The notes under the pieces: model-generated
Database searches by the model: none
The model's input: only the letters and a program-made list of their open reading frames with translations
Told to the model about the DNA's origin: nothing
Source of the DNA: Anniella stebbinsi
Lineage: Eukaryota > Chordata > Lepidosauria > Squamata > Anniellidae
DNA length: 64,000 nt
Assembly: GCA_029215795.1 (NCBI GenBank)
Contig: JARDYH010000003.1
Coordinates: 174,418,382-174,482,381 of the forward strand
Direction of reading: 5' to 3'
Shown here: positions 10,012 to 21,500 of the stretch, piece by piece
Layout: each line of letters starts with the position of its first letter
Numbering within the stretch: position 1 is the stretch's first letter
Made by a program: the position numbers and the translations under genes

Positions 10012-12143
10012 CAAGCTGACTTTATCAGCTTTGTTGACAGCATATTAGCTCAAATGGGCACCCAAACCCTCCATCCCTTTTAACAGCTGGGTATGAGGAA
10101 ATAGCCAAGGGCTGAGGCGGCAGTGTCAGCCCTGCAAACCATTTGCACTTTCCAAACCCAGCTGTGTTGTGAAAGTTAAATCAACATGATGGGGATGGGA
10201 AAGTGTGAGCAAGAATATAAGATTTCACTAGGAAAACAAAGAAACAATGAAAGGGCGTATCCCCCATGCTGCAGAAATCCTTAAAAGGGTGTTAACTGCT
10301 AAGGTAATGATACCGATGCCTCCCCTTTAAGATAGCAAGGCCTCTTGTTCAAAAAAATAGCATTGAGCTCAATCATCCCTGTCCTCATCATTTCAAACAC
10401 AATTAACCCTTCATTTGCTTACTGTCATGTTCAAAAACCGGTGAAACTTGTGCTGTTTCCTTTTATTATGTTACAGCCCTGTCCCAAACACAGAACTTTA
10501 TGTGGTACTGCGGAGGGGGGGAGCTGTCCAGCTGTCATCATCTTCCATTTGTTACCCTCCCATGCTTTCCCGCCATTTCTTCTGTTCTTTTTCATAACAA
10601 GAAAGGAAAAGTTCAGGTGGGAAAGATGGAACCACTGCACAATGCCTTCTGACTGGTAGTGCTAGGAGCTGCCTGTTTGGAAGCACCCTCAGCTGCAACC
10701 CAGATAATGTTGATGGTGGTTATATCTCTTTTCTACAAGAAGCCAATACTCAGGGATCACCAGCAACATTACATATATTGAAATGTTCACATGTCATCAA
10801 GATCATCTTAGTTTGAGGCGAAGACATGAGCTCCTAGTAAGGAACTCTTTTAGTAGCAAGCCATTTTGAAACAGGGGAAGGTACAGTGGAGGAAAGGGGG
10901 CATATGGCAGTCAAAAGACTAGAGCAAATCATACCCCTGTTTTTTCGTTCGATTTGGAGTCTCTATTTTAGGGCATGTGGGTGGACTTGTGTTCCTTTTT
11001 ATTGCCCACCTGTTCACATATAAAATATGTGAAACAGCAATTGAGGGTTTGGGCCCTGAGCCTCTCCCCTTCTCCGCCTTACCTCCCTCGGTTCAATGCT
11101 CCAGCCGCTTTTCTCTATTCCCTCTTCACTTCCTTTATCAAATATCTATAGTTCTCCCAAAATTAAGAACAATTTCTTTTTCTTACAAGTGGGCAAAATA
11201 TCCCATCACAGCTTGACTAAAATCAGGTTGTGTTTTTTGTTAAATCTCTTGTTCATTGCATTGTAGGGTTTTCTTATGCTGTTTTTGTTTCTCCTCTTTA
11301 AAAATTCTTTCTAAATTATTGGTTTTACACTGAATATGGGGTTTTAGTTGTTGTTGTTGTTCATTTTAAAAATCAGATGATGTCACCAAGGGCCAGATAA
11401 ATTGCTTTGCAGGTCCGATCCTGCTCATGGACTACCAGTTGTGGATTCTGGCTTTAGGGCAGGTAGGACTTCTGATACAGTGCTGTAGTTCTCAACAGCA
11501 AATGCAAAACATGTTTCAGGGAAAGATAGCTATCTTCAAATGTCACAGGTATTTTGTCTTGTCTCTGAAACACCCTATCTTTTTCACTGAAAAGTGGTTG
11601 AGAGCTACCACAGAGCTGGGGTTGGTAGAAGGTAGATCACAATCTAATGTTAGATCTCTGGGAGACTTGCAGTAGATCTGCAAGGATTTCTGCCACCCCC
11701 CCCCATATTTTTACAACAGCAACAACAAAATGACTCCTGCTGTCCCCCCACTCCCAACCTCAGTTTGATGGCTGAATTGAGGAGGGGATTATTTTATATT
11801 GAAGGACTGTGAGCTCCATTCAGTTCTGCTACTCAGAACAAATCCCTGGGCTTGGAATTCTTTCATTCAAAGTGTATTTCTTTTGCACCCGGTCCCAGTT
11901 GGCCGATTTCAGGGCTCTAATAAAGAACAAAGTAGATCCTGTAAGTGTGGTCTGCCCACTCCTGCCATAGTGGATAAATGAACGAGGAGTTAGGAAGTCA
12001 TTTTTAGATCAGCCATAATCTCAGATAGTACCAAGCCCACTTTACCCAATTGATATACCAAATTCACAAAGATTTTTTTCCCACAGCAGCGTTGTTGTTA
12101 AGACTGTTAAATTCACTTCATCACTTAGGAACGTATGATGAGT
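10012..12143. other. Unassigned DNA
   Basis: No gene recognised. A (TTG)n tract occurs near 11344 and C runs near 11697. The ORFs at 10345-10659, 10977-11216 and 11427-11675 have no known domain. This is the longest stretch in the first 20 kb without a repeat I can name, so it could hold ancient repeats or conserved non-coding DNA that the eye cannot detect. Confidence 0.4.
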
Positions 12144-12266
12144 TAGATCCAGATTTAGTCATACTTAGATTGGATCCACTGAAATCAGTGGGGCTTAAGT
12201 TAGTGACTAACTTCAGAACCATTGATTTCAATAGGTTTATTCTAAGAATGACTAAGTCTGGATGAA
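12144..12266. mobile_element. Foldback MITE with ~40-bp inverted arms
   Basis: The left arm 'gatccagatttagtcatact' is complementary to the right arm, whose complement reads 'catccagacttagtcattct'. Complementarity continues inward for about 40 bases with mismatches, to 'cactgaaatcagtgg' against 'ccattgatttcaat'. No TSD could be fixed. Confidence 0.6.
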
Positions 12267-13097
12267 AACCTATATAAATACACAGAGCTGTGGCAGGCTG
12301 CCCTTGGTGATGGGCTTTTCTTGCATTCATGTACTCAGTGGAATTGATGCAACTGTTTGCACATGTCCTTGGTTTTCCCGTCTTCCTGCAACCCATGGGT
12401 GTATGGGAAAGTACAGCAGAACAAAAAAGAGCAATTAAGAATAAAGTTGAACCTCAGCCTAAAAGCAGCACGTAAACGCTTTATTATTGTGTAATTGTAT
12501 TATAGTTGCATCCAATCCAAAAACATTTTTTCTGTTTATGACAGCAGAAAGAAGAACAATACTGTACATGTGGCAGCGCCACATGTTGATTTATGACAAT
12601 GGAACTGACGGGAAGACTAGTACAGTATTAATTACCTGCATCAGTTCAGAACATCAGGTTGGCAGTCTCTACAAGTGCAACTGGTTTTGATAGTGTGCTT
12701 TTTAAATTCTATTTCTCTCTTCTCCTTTTTTTTGTATTTCATTTATCACTCTTCTTTCCAGCTCAGTGAAAACACAAGACTGGACAATAACTTTTGTTTG
12801 GGTGGAGGTAGGAATTTCGCTGCTGTCATATTCTCCTAGATTTTCAGTGGTTATTACATGGAGTACTCTCAGCTTACATGATCAGCATGGAATGGCTGAC
12901 TCATGCTCTTGTTTATCTGCAGGTCAGGAGAAGAAGGAAGTACTGAGTGAAGGAAAGGAGGAAGGGAACACTGTATTCTTGATGGGTTAGCATTGCCTCA
13001 GTTGCTCCTATGTCTTTTCATGGTGGTCACAAATACTTTTAAAAAGTGGATTCAGAGCCAGACAACCATCAACCCTGGTCAGCGGCTAGTTCTACAA
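12267..13097. other. Unassigned DNA
   Basis: Short ORFs only (12487-12690, 12766-12990), without recognisable content. Confidence 0.4.
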
Positions 13098-13510
13098 GAG
13101 GGGTCATGGCACAGTGGTAGACCACCTGCTTTGCATGCAGAAGGTCAGGTTCAATCCCTGGTGTGGTGTGTCCAGGTAGGCTGGAAAAAATCCTGCTTAA
13201 AACTCAGAAGAGCTACTGCCAGTCAGTGACCCTGTTCAGATGACATGCTAAGCCACGGCAGTTAAGCATTTTGAGCGTAACATTATGGCTTAGCATGTTG
13301 TGTGAACCATGACTTAGTATGTCATGTGAACTATTCCTAACCATGGTGGCTACATAACCATGGTTTAAACATGCTGAATAACCATTTGCTGCAAAAGGGG
13401 TAGTGGCCTAACCATGGCTTGGTGTGTTGTCTGAATAGGCCCACTGTTGACAATACTGCACTCGATGGACCAAGGGTCTGATTCAGTATAAAGCGAGTTC
13501 CTATATTCCT
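13098..13510 (+). repeat. tRNA-derived SINE interrupted by a TIR element
   Basis: The head 'tggcacagtggtagaccacc' and 'tttgcatgcagaaggtc' with B box GGTTCAATCC (13148-13157) is tRNA-like. The body continues 'gagctactgccagtcagt' and then resumes after an insertion with 'gttgacaatactgcactcga', 'tggaccaagggtctgattca' and 'gtataaagcgagttcctat'. The uninterrupted relative at 21306-21500 shows the two halves belong together. This is a SINE head, not a tRNA gene. Confidence 0.75.
13228..13442. mobile_element. TIR element inserted in the SINE
   Basis: The left end 'gaccctgttcagatgacatg' and the complement of the right end 'gggcctattcagacaacaca' form a degenerate TIR. The interior holds repeats of 'accatgg' and 'gcttagcatg'. 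Related ends occur at 28855 ('gggttcaggctacacgataa') and 51650 ('gaccctgttcagaagacacc'). The TSD is not resolved, so the superfamily is left open. Confidence 0.6.
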
Positions 13511-14233
13511 AAAAAGAACCCTTTGAGAATTGGAGGTAGAGTAAATGGTCAGCCCCTCTCTCCATTTCCCAATACTTCATGCCAGTTAGGTCATGTTACC
13601 ATCGCCACCACATCCTCAATACACACCTTTCTTGCCACATCATTGGCAACTAGGAGTTAGGTCACTTCCTACTTCTCTGAGGTCAGGTTTGGCCCTGGGT
13701 CTTCTTGAGATGGAAGACTCATTCAGGCTCCATCCAATTAGCTTGGTTCTGTTCTCAGAACAAGTGTGTCTGTGACTCACCTGACCAAAAGAGAAAACGG
13801 TGGCTGTATGGGGCAGACCCCACTCAGCAACTGATGGATGAATCCCAGCTGAGTGTTCTGAGCTTCAAGAATCAATGAATTGGCTGTGGCTCCTGAAACA
13901 CCCATCAAGACACATCACACAATGTGGTAACACAAAATATATATTTATTGTTCAAACCGTTTTAAAGAATTAAAATAAACAACTTTGCAATGATGAAACA
14001 AGCAAGACATATTACTACATACAATGCAATAAGATGATTAGAAGCATAACAGAAATAGTGGCTAGCATATTTCTTAGTAACATTAAAATTACAATTTTAT
14101 TCTTCTCAATCAACAAAGCAGTCATCATTAAGATTTTATCATTACCTATGTGGCAGGCATTAAGTAATCATGATTGATAAGCTTCTTGTTCTCTCAGGTT
14201 CTCTCTCCCAAACAGATCAAAACCCTTGCTTTT
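13511..14233. other. Unassigned DNA
   Basis: AT-rich right half. Nothing recognised. Confidence 0.4.
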
Positions 14234-14247
14234 TATAATCCCTACAT

Positions 14248-15942
14248 GGTTTTTTTCAGGATTTTTTAATTGTGAATTTGTGAACAAAACAAAAAAGCAT
14301 AAAGAAAATTTAATTTGTTAAAAAAATAAACATATACAGCCACATACTTCAAAAACCTCAGTTTTAAATATCACAATTCCTAAGTAAATAAAAAAGACGG
14401 GGGGCGGGAGGTAGCATAAATTTCACATAAACGTCCGTAAAGGCAGACCAAATGTCTGAGTAAATGTCCATTCGTAAATGACGCCTGTACGCCACTCTTT
14501 CAAATGTTGCTAATGTTGTTAAGTCTCCAATCCATTGAATTATAGAGAGTGTGGTTTTATCTTTCCAATGTTGTAAAATAATACTTTTGGCAGTCAAAAG
14601 GGCACGAAAAGTCCATTTCTGTTGACCGTGTGTTAGATTCCAAGCAGCCGGTATGTAATTTAAAATGACATGTTCATCTGAAAATATTAAAGAGCTTTCT
14701 AATACAAAATCTATGCGACTGATAATTTCCTCCCAAAAGGCAGCAACGATTGGACATTTCCAGAACATATGAACAAAAGAAGCATTAGGTAAGTAACACT
14801 TCCAACAATTAGTTTATTTAGACAGACCTTTATTAAACAGACGCTGTGGCCGAAAAAGTAATTTTTGCTGGACAAGACATAACCAGAGATGTATTGACAT
14901 ATCCGATACGGATGCCAAAACAATAGTCCATTGTTTCGATAAAATAGGACACGCCAATTCCCTATTCCATTCTTGCTGAAGCCCCATTGTATCATATTTA
15001 TTCACTAATAATAAGAATTTATAAACATGAATTGTGGACCGATTTACCCGGTCAGCCTCAATGCTTCCAATAGCAAAGGAGATTCTGAAGCAGTGAATGC
15101 TGCTGGGCCAAATATAGATTCTAACAAATGTTGCAGTTGCAAATACTGCCATTCAGCTGCAGCGGGTAATTTAAATTTATCATGCAGAGCTGAGAATGAC
15201 AGGAACTCATCATCTGCACCCACCATTTGGTCCCGGGTAAAAACCATTCTATCTGTCCAAGTCCACCATAAAAACATTTTCTTTCCTATTTTTAAATCTG
15301 GATTTCGCCATATAGTCAGTTTGGCATGAGAAAATGGATCAAACTGTAATTGGTGTGACATTATATGCCACACATCTCTAACTGCTAGGATTGTGGGTGG
15401 GACAATCCATTTGGAAAGAGACTCCAAACAGGATGATTCCAAAACTGACCAAGGTGGAAAATTGAATCTAAGTGGAAAGGACCAAATTTAGTGCAGGTGA
15501 GCAAGTAAGCCCTATGGTATATAACAAGGTCTGGAAAGCCAAACCCACCCTCTTTAATTGAAAGTTGCATTCTTTTCAGGGATATTCTTGGTGGAGAGGA
15601 ACTCCAGAAGAATTTACGGAACAAAGTATTAAATTTTTAAAAATCCTTGCTGAGTATAAGTAAGGGGATTCCACGTATAACGTAAACAATTCAAGGTATA
15701 GTATTCATCTTAAGTGTATTAACCTTGCCCCATAAACTTAACTTTAAAGATGCCCATCTATCAATATTTCATGAAATATCATTAATCAACTTATTTAAAT
15801 TTAACTTAATCATTTGACATATGTCTCTGGCAATGATTATTCCCAAATAAGTGATAGAATCAGGGTACCAGCGAAATTGCCAGTTGGCTAATACACTCGA
15901 ATGTATATTATCTCCAATCAGCATTATTTCTGACTTTGACTC
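14248..15942 (-). pseudogene. L1-type LINE, 5'-truncated ORF2 3' half
   Basis: The minus-strand translation follows the C-terminal half of L1 ORF2. Near 15700-15940 it gives 'WYPDSITYLGIIIA', 'MIKLNLNKLINDIS' and 'RWASLKLSLWGKVNTLKM'. At 15385-15624 it gives 'FWSSSPPRISLKRMQLSIKE' then 'GGFGFPDLVIYHRAYLL'. At 14364-14768 it gives 'MFWKCPIVAAFWEEIISRI', the usual L1 C-terminal zinc-knuckle-like region. The frame shifts several times and has stops, so it is inactive. A poly-T start at 14250 marks the A tail. It is flanked by tataatccctacat (14234-14247) and tataatccctacgt (15943-15956), a TSD with one mismatch, as expected of target-primed reverse transcription with 5' truncation. RT catalytic and endonuclease regions are absent. 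Confidence 0.85.
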
Positions 15943-16788
15943 TATAATCCCTACGTTGATGATCTCATCCTAAAACCTGGTCATACTCCTCCTCCTAGTT
16001 TGGCCATCTAACCCTAACAGGGCTGCTTTACCATTAAACTTCATAATAAAAGTATCCCTCCTAAGCCAAGCAGCTTTTCACTTTGGTGGAGATGATGAAC
16101 CAACCCACTTGAGGCAACCTCGTTTCACTCTATTACTAATCATTTAAAGTTAGGACTTCAGGTGAGCGTCATGGCAGACCGAATCCTCCATTTTTTTAGC
16201 AGAGCAACAGAACGGTTCAAACCGACTGAGAAGGCTTTCTCAGCTGGTGAAATCTACCCTAGATGTAACCATAAAATCATTAGTCCCTTGAGTGGCTCAG
16301 CTGTCAAGATTGAAATCTCACTGGCAGGGCTACCGGGGCGGTGAGAGTTTTTTATGGATTAACAGCACTCTCGGCCATTTTGGAAGCCTTTTACGAGGTT
16401 CAAAGTTCGTCAGCTCTTATCTCTGAAAAGATTTACTGAAACAATCTATTTACCAATGAAGAGATTTTTGCTACTGCAGAAATAAAGCTTCTTGCGTCAC
16501 ATATAAGGTGAGACACCTTACTTTCAGGATTATTAGAAATATAACGGGAAAAATAAAGGAAATAATCAGACTAAATCACAGATGTAACATCTTTTGGCAA
16601 AAAGTTCATGTAAGATTTAAAAAGGCTTTTTACATTTTTCTTTTCTCATGTCAAAAGTGCATTTGGGGGTTGGGAGATAAACACCACACAAAGACCTTCA
16701 TCCCTTCTGGGAGTGCAACAAATTCAGTCTAGAAGACGCGTCATATCAGCTGATAACAGAGAAACTGGATTGTAGATAAGGTTGCTAT

Positions 16789-17583
16789 TAGGGATGTGCA
16801 CAGCCAGAAATATTGGAATTGGAATCGGATCAGAATTTCCGATATTAAAAATATCGGATCCGATGATATCGGGGGGGGGGGGGTACCCGTATTTGATCAG
16901 ATCCAATATCTGATAAATATCGGACATTCCAATCTGATTACAGACCGCCATTTCCGGTGTTTTCCCCATAGGCTTGCATTGGGGGAAAGAAAGCTTCCCC
17001 CAATGCAAGTTTATCAGGAAAAACACTGGGCCTGCACTCCCTCCCCCCCCCAGTTGCGCTCCTTATCCGCCGCCACCACCACCACCATCCAGCGCTGCCG
17101 CCCGCTTGATCCGTAGTACTGCTTAAACTGGCTTTCCAACCTGTTCCTCAGTACAGTGACGCACAGAGTGATGATGTCATCACTCGGCGCATCGCTGTAC
17201 TGAGGAACAGGCTGGAAAGCCTGTTTCACAGTACTACAGAACCAGTGGGTGGCAGCACTGGATGGCAGCAATGGCGGGGATTAAGGAACGTGAGTGGGGG
17301 GAGGAAGCATGAGTGGGGGGAGGGAGGGAGTGCCGGCCCAGTGTTTTTCCCCATAGACTTGCATTGGGGGAAAGCTTTCTTTCCCCCAATGCAAGCCTAT
17401 GGGGAAAACACCAGAAATGGCGGTCCAAAAATCCAATATGTCCGATAGTTATTGGACATATGGATATCGGATCCGATCAGAGAGGGCCACCTAAGGAAAT
17501 AATTGTTATCGGTCATCGGATGGCCGATAACATCCTTATCGGCTCATTATCGGACATCACACCCGATACAAGACACATCCCTT
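16789..17583. mobile_element. hAT non-autonomous element with perfect 8-bp TSD and palindromic core
   Basis: The ends TAGGGATGTG and CACATCCCTT are inverted repeats. The flanks gttgctat (16781-16788) and gttgctat (17584-17591) are an exact 8-bp TSD. The outer thirds are rich in CCGATAT/ATATCGG words. The inner part holds two copies of 'ccataggcttgcattggg'-type inverted repeats (16966-17012 and 17340-17403) and a 125-bp palindrome at 17113-17237 centred on 'gagtgatgatgtcatcactc'. No transposase frame. It sits inside the L1-type element. Confidence 0.88.
17113..17237. repeat. 125-bp palindrome in the hAT core
   Basis: Left arm 'gtagtactgcttaaactggc' and onward pairs with the right arm ending 'tcacagtactac'. 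The inner arms 'cctgttcctcagtacag' and 'ctgtactgaggaacagg' pair perfectly. The layout resembles the palindromes at 62.9-64 kb. Confidence 0.8.
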
Positions 17584-18198
17584 GTTGCTATGCAACGGCT
17601 TGGGAACAATGGTAAAGATTAGAAAGAAAGTAAAAGATTTTCTTGAAACAATGGCTGCGTCCAAGCAAATACAGAAGTTTTTTCAACAATTAAGTAATAA
17701 ATTGGATCAGCTTGGAATTAACCTTGAAAATAAGATAGAATGGCTTAGAAAAAGAATGAGTAATGAACTTATAGAAACAGAGCAAGAAAAGACTCAAGAA
17801 AGAAAAAAACTGGATACAATACAAACAGTCAAAAAGGTTAAAGGCAGTTTTGATACCACGATAAAGATGGACATTGGGGAGAGGAGAGTTTTGAGAGAGT
17901 TGCTTAACGGAGCAGCATGCAAGAAGAAAGTCTCTGTGTCACTGACAGCAAATTTGAAGCAGAGGAAGATTGGTTTCCGATAGGACATCTCGAGAGGTGT
18001 GATTTCTGCTTGCGAAGGGTGGAGATTCAGGCTGAGTTTGGAGCAAAAATAAAGCGGAAGAAGATTTTGTTTCGAAGGGATATCCCGGAGAGTGTGATCG
18101 CTACTGTCAAGAGGCGGAGAGTTGAGTGGAGTCCAGTGCAAAAAGCAAGGGAATTGGCTAAAAAAATTTTAAAAGATGTCCCCTTTGAAACTGGTTAA
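17582..18198 (+). pseudogene. ORF1-like coiled-coil protein remnant of the L1-type element
   Basis: Two overlapping frames, 17582-17983 (133 codons) and 17917-18198 (93 codons), probably one ORF broken by a frameshift near 17920-17980. The first part is highly charged with heptad-like spacing ('FFQQLSNKLDQLGINLENKI', then 'RMSNELIETEQEKTQERKKL'), as in the coiled coil of L1 ORF1 proteins. The second is basic ('IKRKKILFRRDIPESVIATV', then 'KARELAKKILKDV') and could correspond to the nucleic-acid-binding part. I do not recognise a clear RRM, so the assignment rests on position and coiled-coil character. Confidence 0.5.
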
Positions 18199-18788
18199 AA
18201 TGTATAAAGATGCTTCAGGACAAGAAGGAACACTTGATTACTTATGGGAGACTTGTAAGGGGGAAAATCTGGATACAAACTTATGCTCAAATTTAAGAGG
18301 TACTAAAGATTAATATGTGATTGAAGTTGGAATATTTCCTTTTGGGTTTAATGGATGATCAGAAACGTATTAGTATACGTACAAAAATGGCAAAGCCTAA
18401 CGTCACCTAAATTAGATGTTTGGATGCTGAAGTTACTGGAGCAGGGGGAGAAGGGGGGAAAAAACAAAATAAAAAAATGTCATGTTAATAATTAGAGAAA
18501 ATATAATATCTATGCTTATATCTGTATAACTGAATGGAAACTTCTTATAAAATCGTCTGTTTATCTGTGGATTCAACCAATAAGAAGAAGGGTGAAGAGA
18601 AAAGAAAGCGGGGAAATCTGTTTATCTTTTTTGGCAAGAGAAAATATTACTTGTTTCTGCCGTGGAGAAAATTGGAAGTCCATCTTAATTCTGTCTGTTT
18701 TTTTCTTTTCTGTATGGTTTGTTCTTTTAGCCTGTTTTTGTTTTTAAAAATACTAAAAAAATTAAATTAACTAATCATTTATAGTTAG

Positions 18789-19579
18789 CATACATGGATT
18801 ATTATGAATAGGACTCCTATGAATACAGTGAATTCTTACCAACAACACATGTCACATTCATACTTTGTGATATTCTGACCTCTGATCTTTCAATTAGAAT
18901 ATCAGATCTACTTTTAACAAAGTTTCTGTGATCTATATAGCTGGTTAAAAAAAACCTTATAATTCAAAATATTTTACCATTTTACATCTACATTGCAGCA
19001 ATTTTAGTGACCATATAAAAGGAACAGATGTCTCTATAGCCATTCCTATAAATTGTTTATTAGTTTGGAGACCACATATATCTTTTTTATGAATGATTAA
19101 GTAAAACTATGGTTTAAATATGTCCTATTTCCATTGCATTTTTCCTGCAAAAGAATACATTACATGGATTTTACTTCAGAATTAATTGTATGGATATTAA
19201 CTTAGCATTACAGTTCTACAGAATTTGCCTATCCTGCTAAGACAGCTGCAGCTGGATGAGTCATCCTAGATGTACAATGTTATGGAGCTGACCCTATCTC
19301 TGTCAGTATCACTGTGTTTCTCTAGCAATTCCTCTTTCTAAGTTATTTTGTACAGGTTTTACAGAGGATCTGTATAATAGAGGTCTCAACTATCTCAATA
19401 TGCAGATGACCAACTACTTTGCTTTTAATTAGCTGGTAAGCCTAGTCCTATGTAGTATTGCCTTGCAGCAATAATACACAAAATAGCTTGCACTAATGTA
19501 ACTAGTACTGTATTCTCTGCTTGGCAGATGGAACAAAACCTTCCCTGCAATGCTGTAATGTTGATTGTAATCTTATCAC
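18789..19579. other. Unassigned AT-rich DNA
   Basis: No repeat or gene recognised. Confidence 0.4.
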
Positions 19580-19652
19580 TAGAGAATCCAACATGGTACC
19601 TGTAGGTGCGTGCCAGGTTCTTAGTGTGTGCCAGGCTCTCTGTCCCTCCTGA

Positions 19653-19694
<42 letters not shown>

Positions 19695-20010
19695 AATAAC
19701 AACAACCAGGAGCTGGGCATGCTGCAAAGTGAAGTGTTGCCCTCCAGTGCCATCTTTCTTTGGTTCAAAAGGGTTGTTTTGTGTTTGGGAACTCCGCCCA
19801 CACCTCCATCTTGTACATTAGTTCTTGGCCAAGTTACTTTTGTTTTAGTCTCACCAGTTTGCCCTCTGGGAAATGTGTGCTTTCAGACCAGCCACGCCCC
19901 CCATGACAGCCATTTTATGGATGGACAAGCTTTTCATTTCAGTCATTTTGTGAGAGCACCCATGATATGTCCTCAAAATTCCAAATATGCCTAACAGCCC
20001 CAAAAGGTTG
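19580..20010. mobile_element. hAT-like element with (GAT)n
   Basis: Shares a series of words with 39238-39670, in the same order: 'gtgttgccctccagtgccat', 'ccaagttacttttg', 'ctcaccagtttgccctctgg', 'cagccacgccccccatgaca' and 'gccattttatgg'. The relative has a terminus of the 'ggggtccccaaccttttgg' type seen in reptile hATs. A (GAT)n microsatellite lies at 19655-19695. The methionine-rich and serine-rich frames over it are artefacts of that tract. Confidence 0.6.
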
Positions 20011-21300
20011 TCTTATCATATTAGGAGAGTAGAGTTATCTCAACATGGCAAGCAGATGAATCGTATTGACTCTCACATTCCATTCCACCTCCATCTTGCT
20101 TCTTCACTAGAAACCAGGTTGAACGCTCATTGGTCTGCACTCGCTTTCTCATGGAAGCAGCCTAGCCAGGGCTTAACTAATTTAAGAGCAAGCAATTCTA
20201 TGCAAAGAGAATTTGGGTGTGGCAGAGAAAGTCATGAAATTATGCTAAAGAATGAGCCTTATTGTACTCCTATGGCACCCATGAATCTTCTGGCAGGATG
20301 CTTACAGTCTTCTCATGATGTGTCATGGTCTTATGGATTCATATTTCTTTAACGTCATGGCCTTTTCTCTCTCATTAATTGCCATAGCCCTAAGTAACGT
20401 GAATTTTCTATAAGACTTCCAGTAGTTAACCTCGTTCTCAAGTGTCCTATGGAGGATCTGGAGATGGTTGGGGGGATGGGGAAAGTATTCCATGTTCAAT
20501 GACATTTAATTTGCATAATTAATAAGAATAAGATTATTTGATATACACAGAAAGATGTATAGAGGTAAGTCACTACAGAGAGATTTTATCAAAACAGGTT
20601 CAAAACAAACTGGAAATGTCAAGTGAGGTAAACCAGAGTCTTTCATTGATGTTTGGCCAGGTCTTGCCTGTGTTGAGAGCTTGAACAATTGGTAAAACAT
20701 GAGCTACAGCTGTTCCAGATTCTGTATCAATAAAACTATGCCCACAGAGTTTTCAGTAATAAAACTGATCAGATAAAAAAGGAGGGGGGAGTTTCACAAC
20801 CCATTTGCTTATCTGTCTTACGTGCAGTTCACAGCTTCCTTTGCCCTAATCTGTAGTTTTTGTGACATACGTTTTAAACCCATGCTTCTTCCTGGAGTTA
20901 TAACCAACTAGGGATCCTGGTTGGTGAATTCATACATTGGGAAGGTTGTTTATTCAATGTGCACATATTTAAAATCAATGTGCTGGTAAAGCCAGCTTGC
21001 AGGATTGGGTGATAAATAGATTTAGGATTGAAACTGTAAGTATGTAAACACTATCATCAGCTACCACATACAGAGCTATCATGGACAGGTTTTCAGGAAA
21101 ATTCTGACTAATAAATTAGACACTTTAAGGGTATATTTGTGAAGCTCTTACACAAAGGGGGTTCTTGTACTTTTAAATATGGTTTCTCAAGCAATAGCAT
21201 TCCAGTATAAAGGTAGGCTGAGGCTGTTGTAGCTAAATGGGATACAAGGTGAACCTTTAAGGGCAAGTACAACCAATCTAACGTAGGGTAGGGTAGCATA
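20011..21300. other. Unassigned DNA
   Basis: An open frame at 19987-20352 (121 codons) lacks any recognisable domain and begins inside the preceding repeat. Confidence 0.4.
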
Positions 21301-21305
21301 GAGTA

Positions 21306-21500
21306 GGGGCCATAGCTCAATGTGTTAGAGCGCATGTTTTGTATCCAGAAGGTCCCAGGTTTGATCCCCGGCATCTCGAGGTAGGGCAGGAAAACCTCCT
21401 GCCTGAAACCCTGGAGAGCCATTGCTGCCAGTCAGTGTCGACAATACTGGGCTAGATGAACCAAGGGCCTGACTCAGGCTAAGGCAGCTTCCTCACTTCC
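21306..21500 (+). repeat. tRNA-derived squamate-type SINE
   Basis: The head reads 'ggggccatagctcaatgtgt' (A-box region), 'tagagcgcatgttttgtatc' and B box GGTTTGATCC, then 'ccggcatctcgaggtagggc', 'cctggagagccattgctgcc', 'agtcagtgtcgacaatactg' and the 3' end 'actcaggctaaggcagcttc'. It is the most complete copy in the window and the reference for the interrupted SINE at 13098. Confidence 0.8.

Larger units (their letters stand above)
16154..18769 (+). mobile_element. ORF1-only L1-type element (HAL1-like), split by a hAT
   Basis: Flanked by actaatcatttaaagttag (16135-16153) and actaatcatttatagttag (18770-18788), a 19-bp TSD with one mismatch. It begins 'gacttcaggtgagcgtcatg' and ends in an A-rich tail ('aaaaatactaaaaaaattaa') after a T/G-rich 3' region that resembles the L1 next door. 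After removing the hAT (16789-17583) about 1.8 kb remains: a 5' leader, an ORF1-like coiled-coil frame (17582-18198), and a 3' UTR. No RT or endonuclease motif is seen, so it must have been mobilised in trans. Half-LINE elements of this plan (HAL1) are known in mammals. Whether this is a squamate HAL1 or a single deletion copy is an inference. Confidence 0.65.

Noticed and set aside
13106..13175. tRNA gene
   Set aside because: A and B boxes are present, but the sequence is the head of a SINE with further copies at 9407, 21306 and 55431, and lacks a complete cloverleaf.
19502..19821. ORFs with polymethionine, polyserine or polyisoleucine runs
   Set aside because: All come from the (GAT)n tract in different frames.
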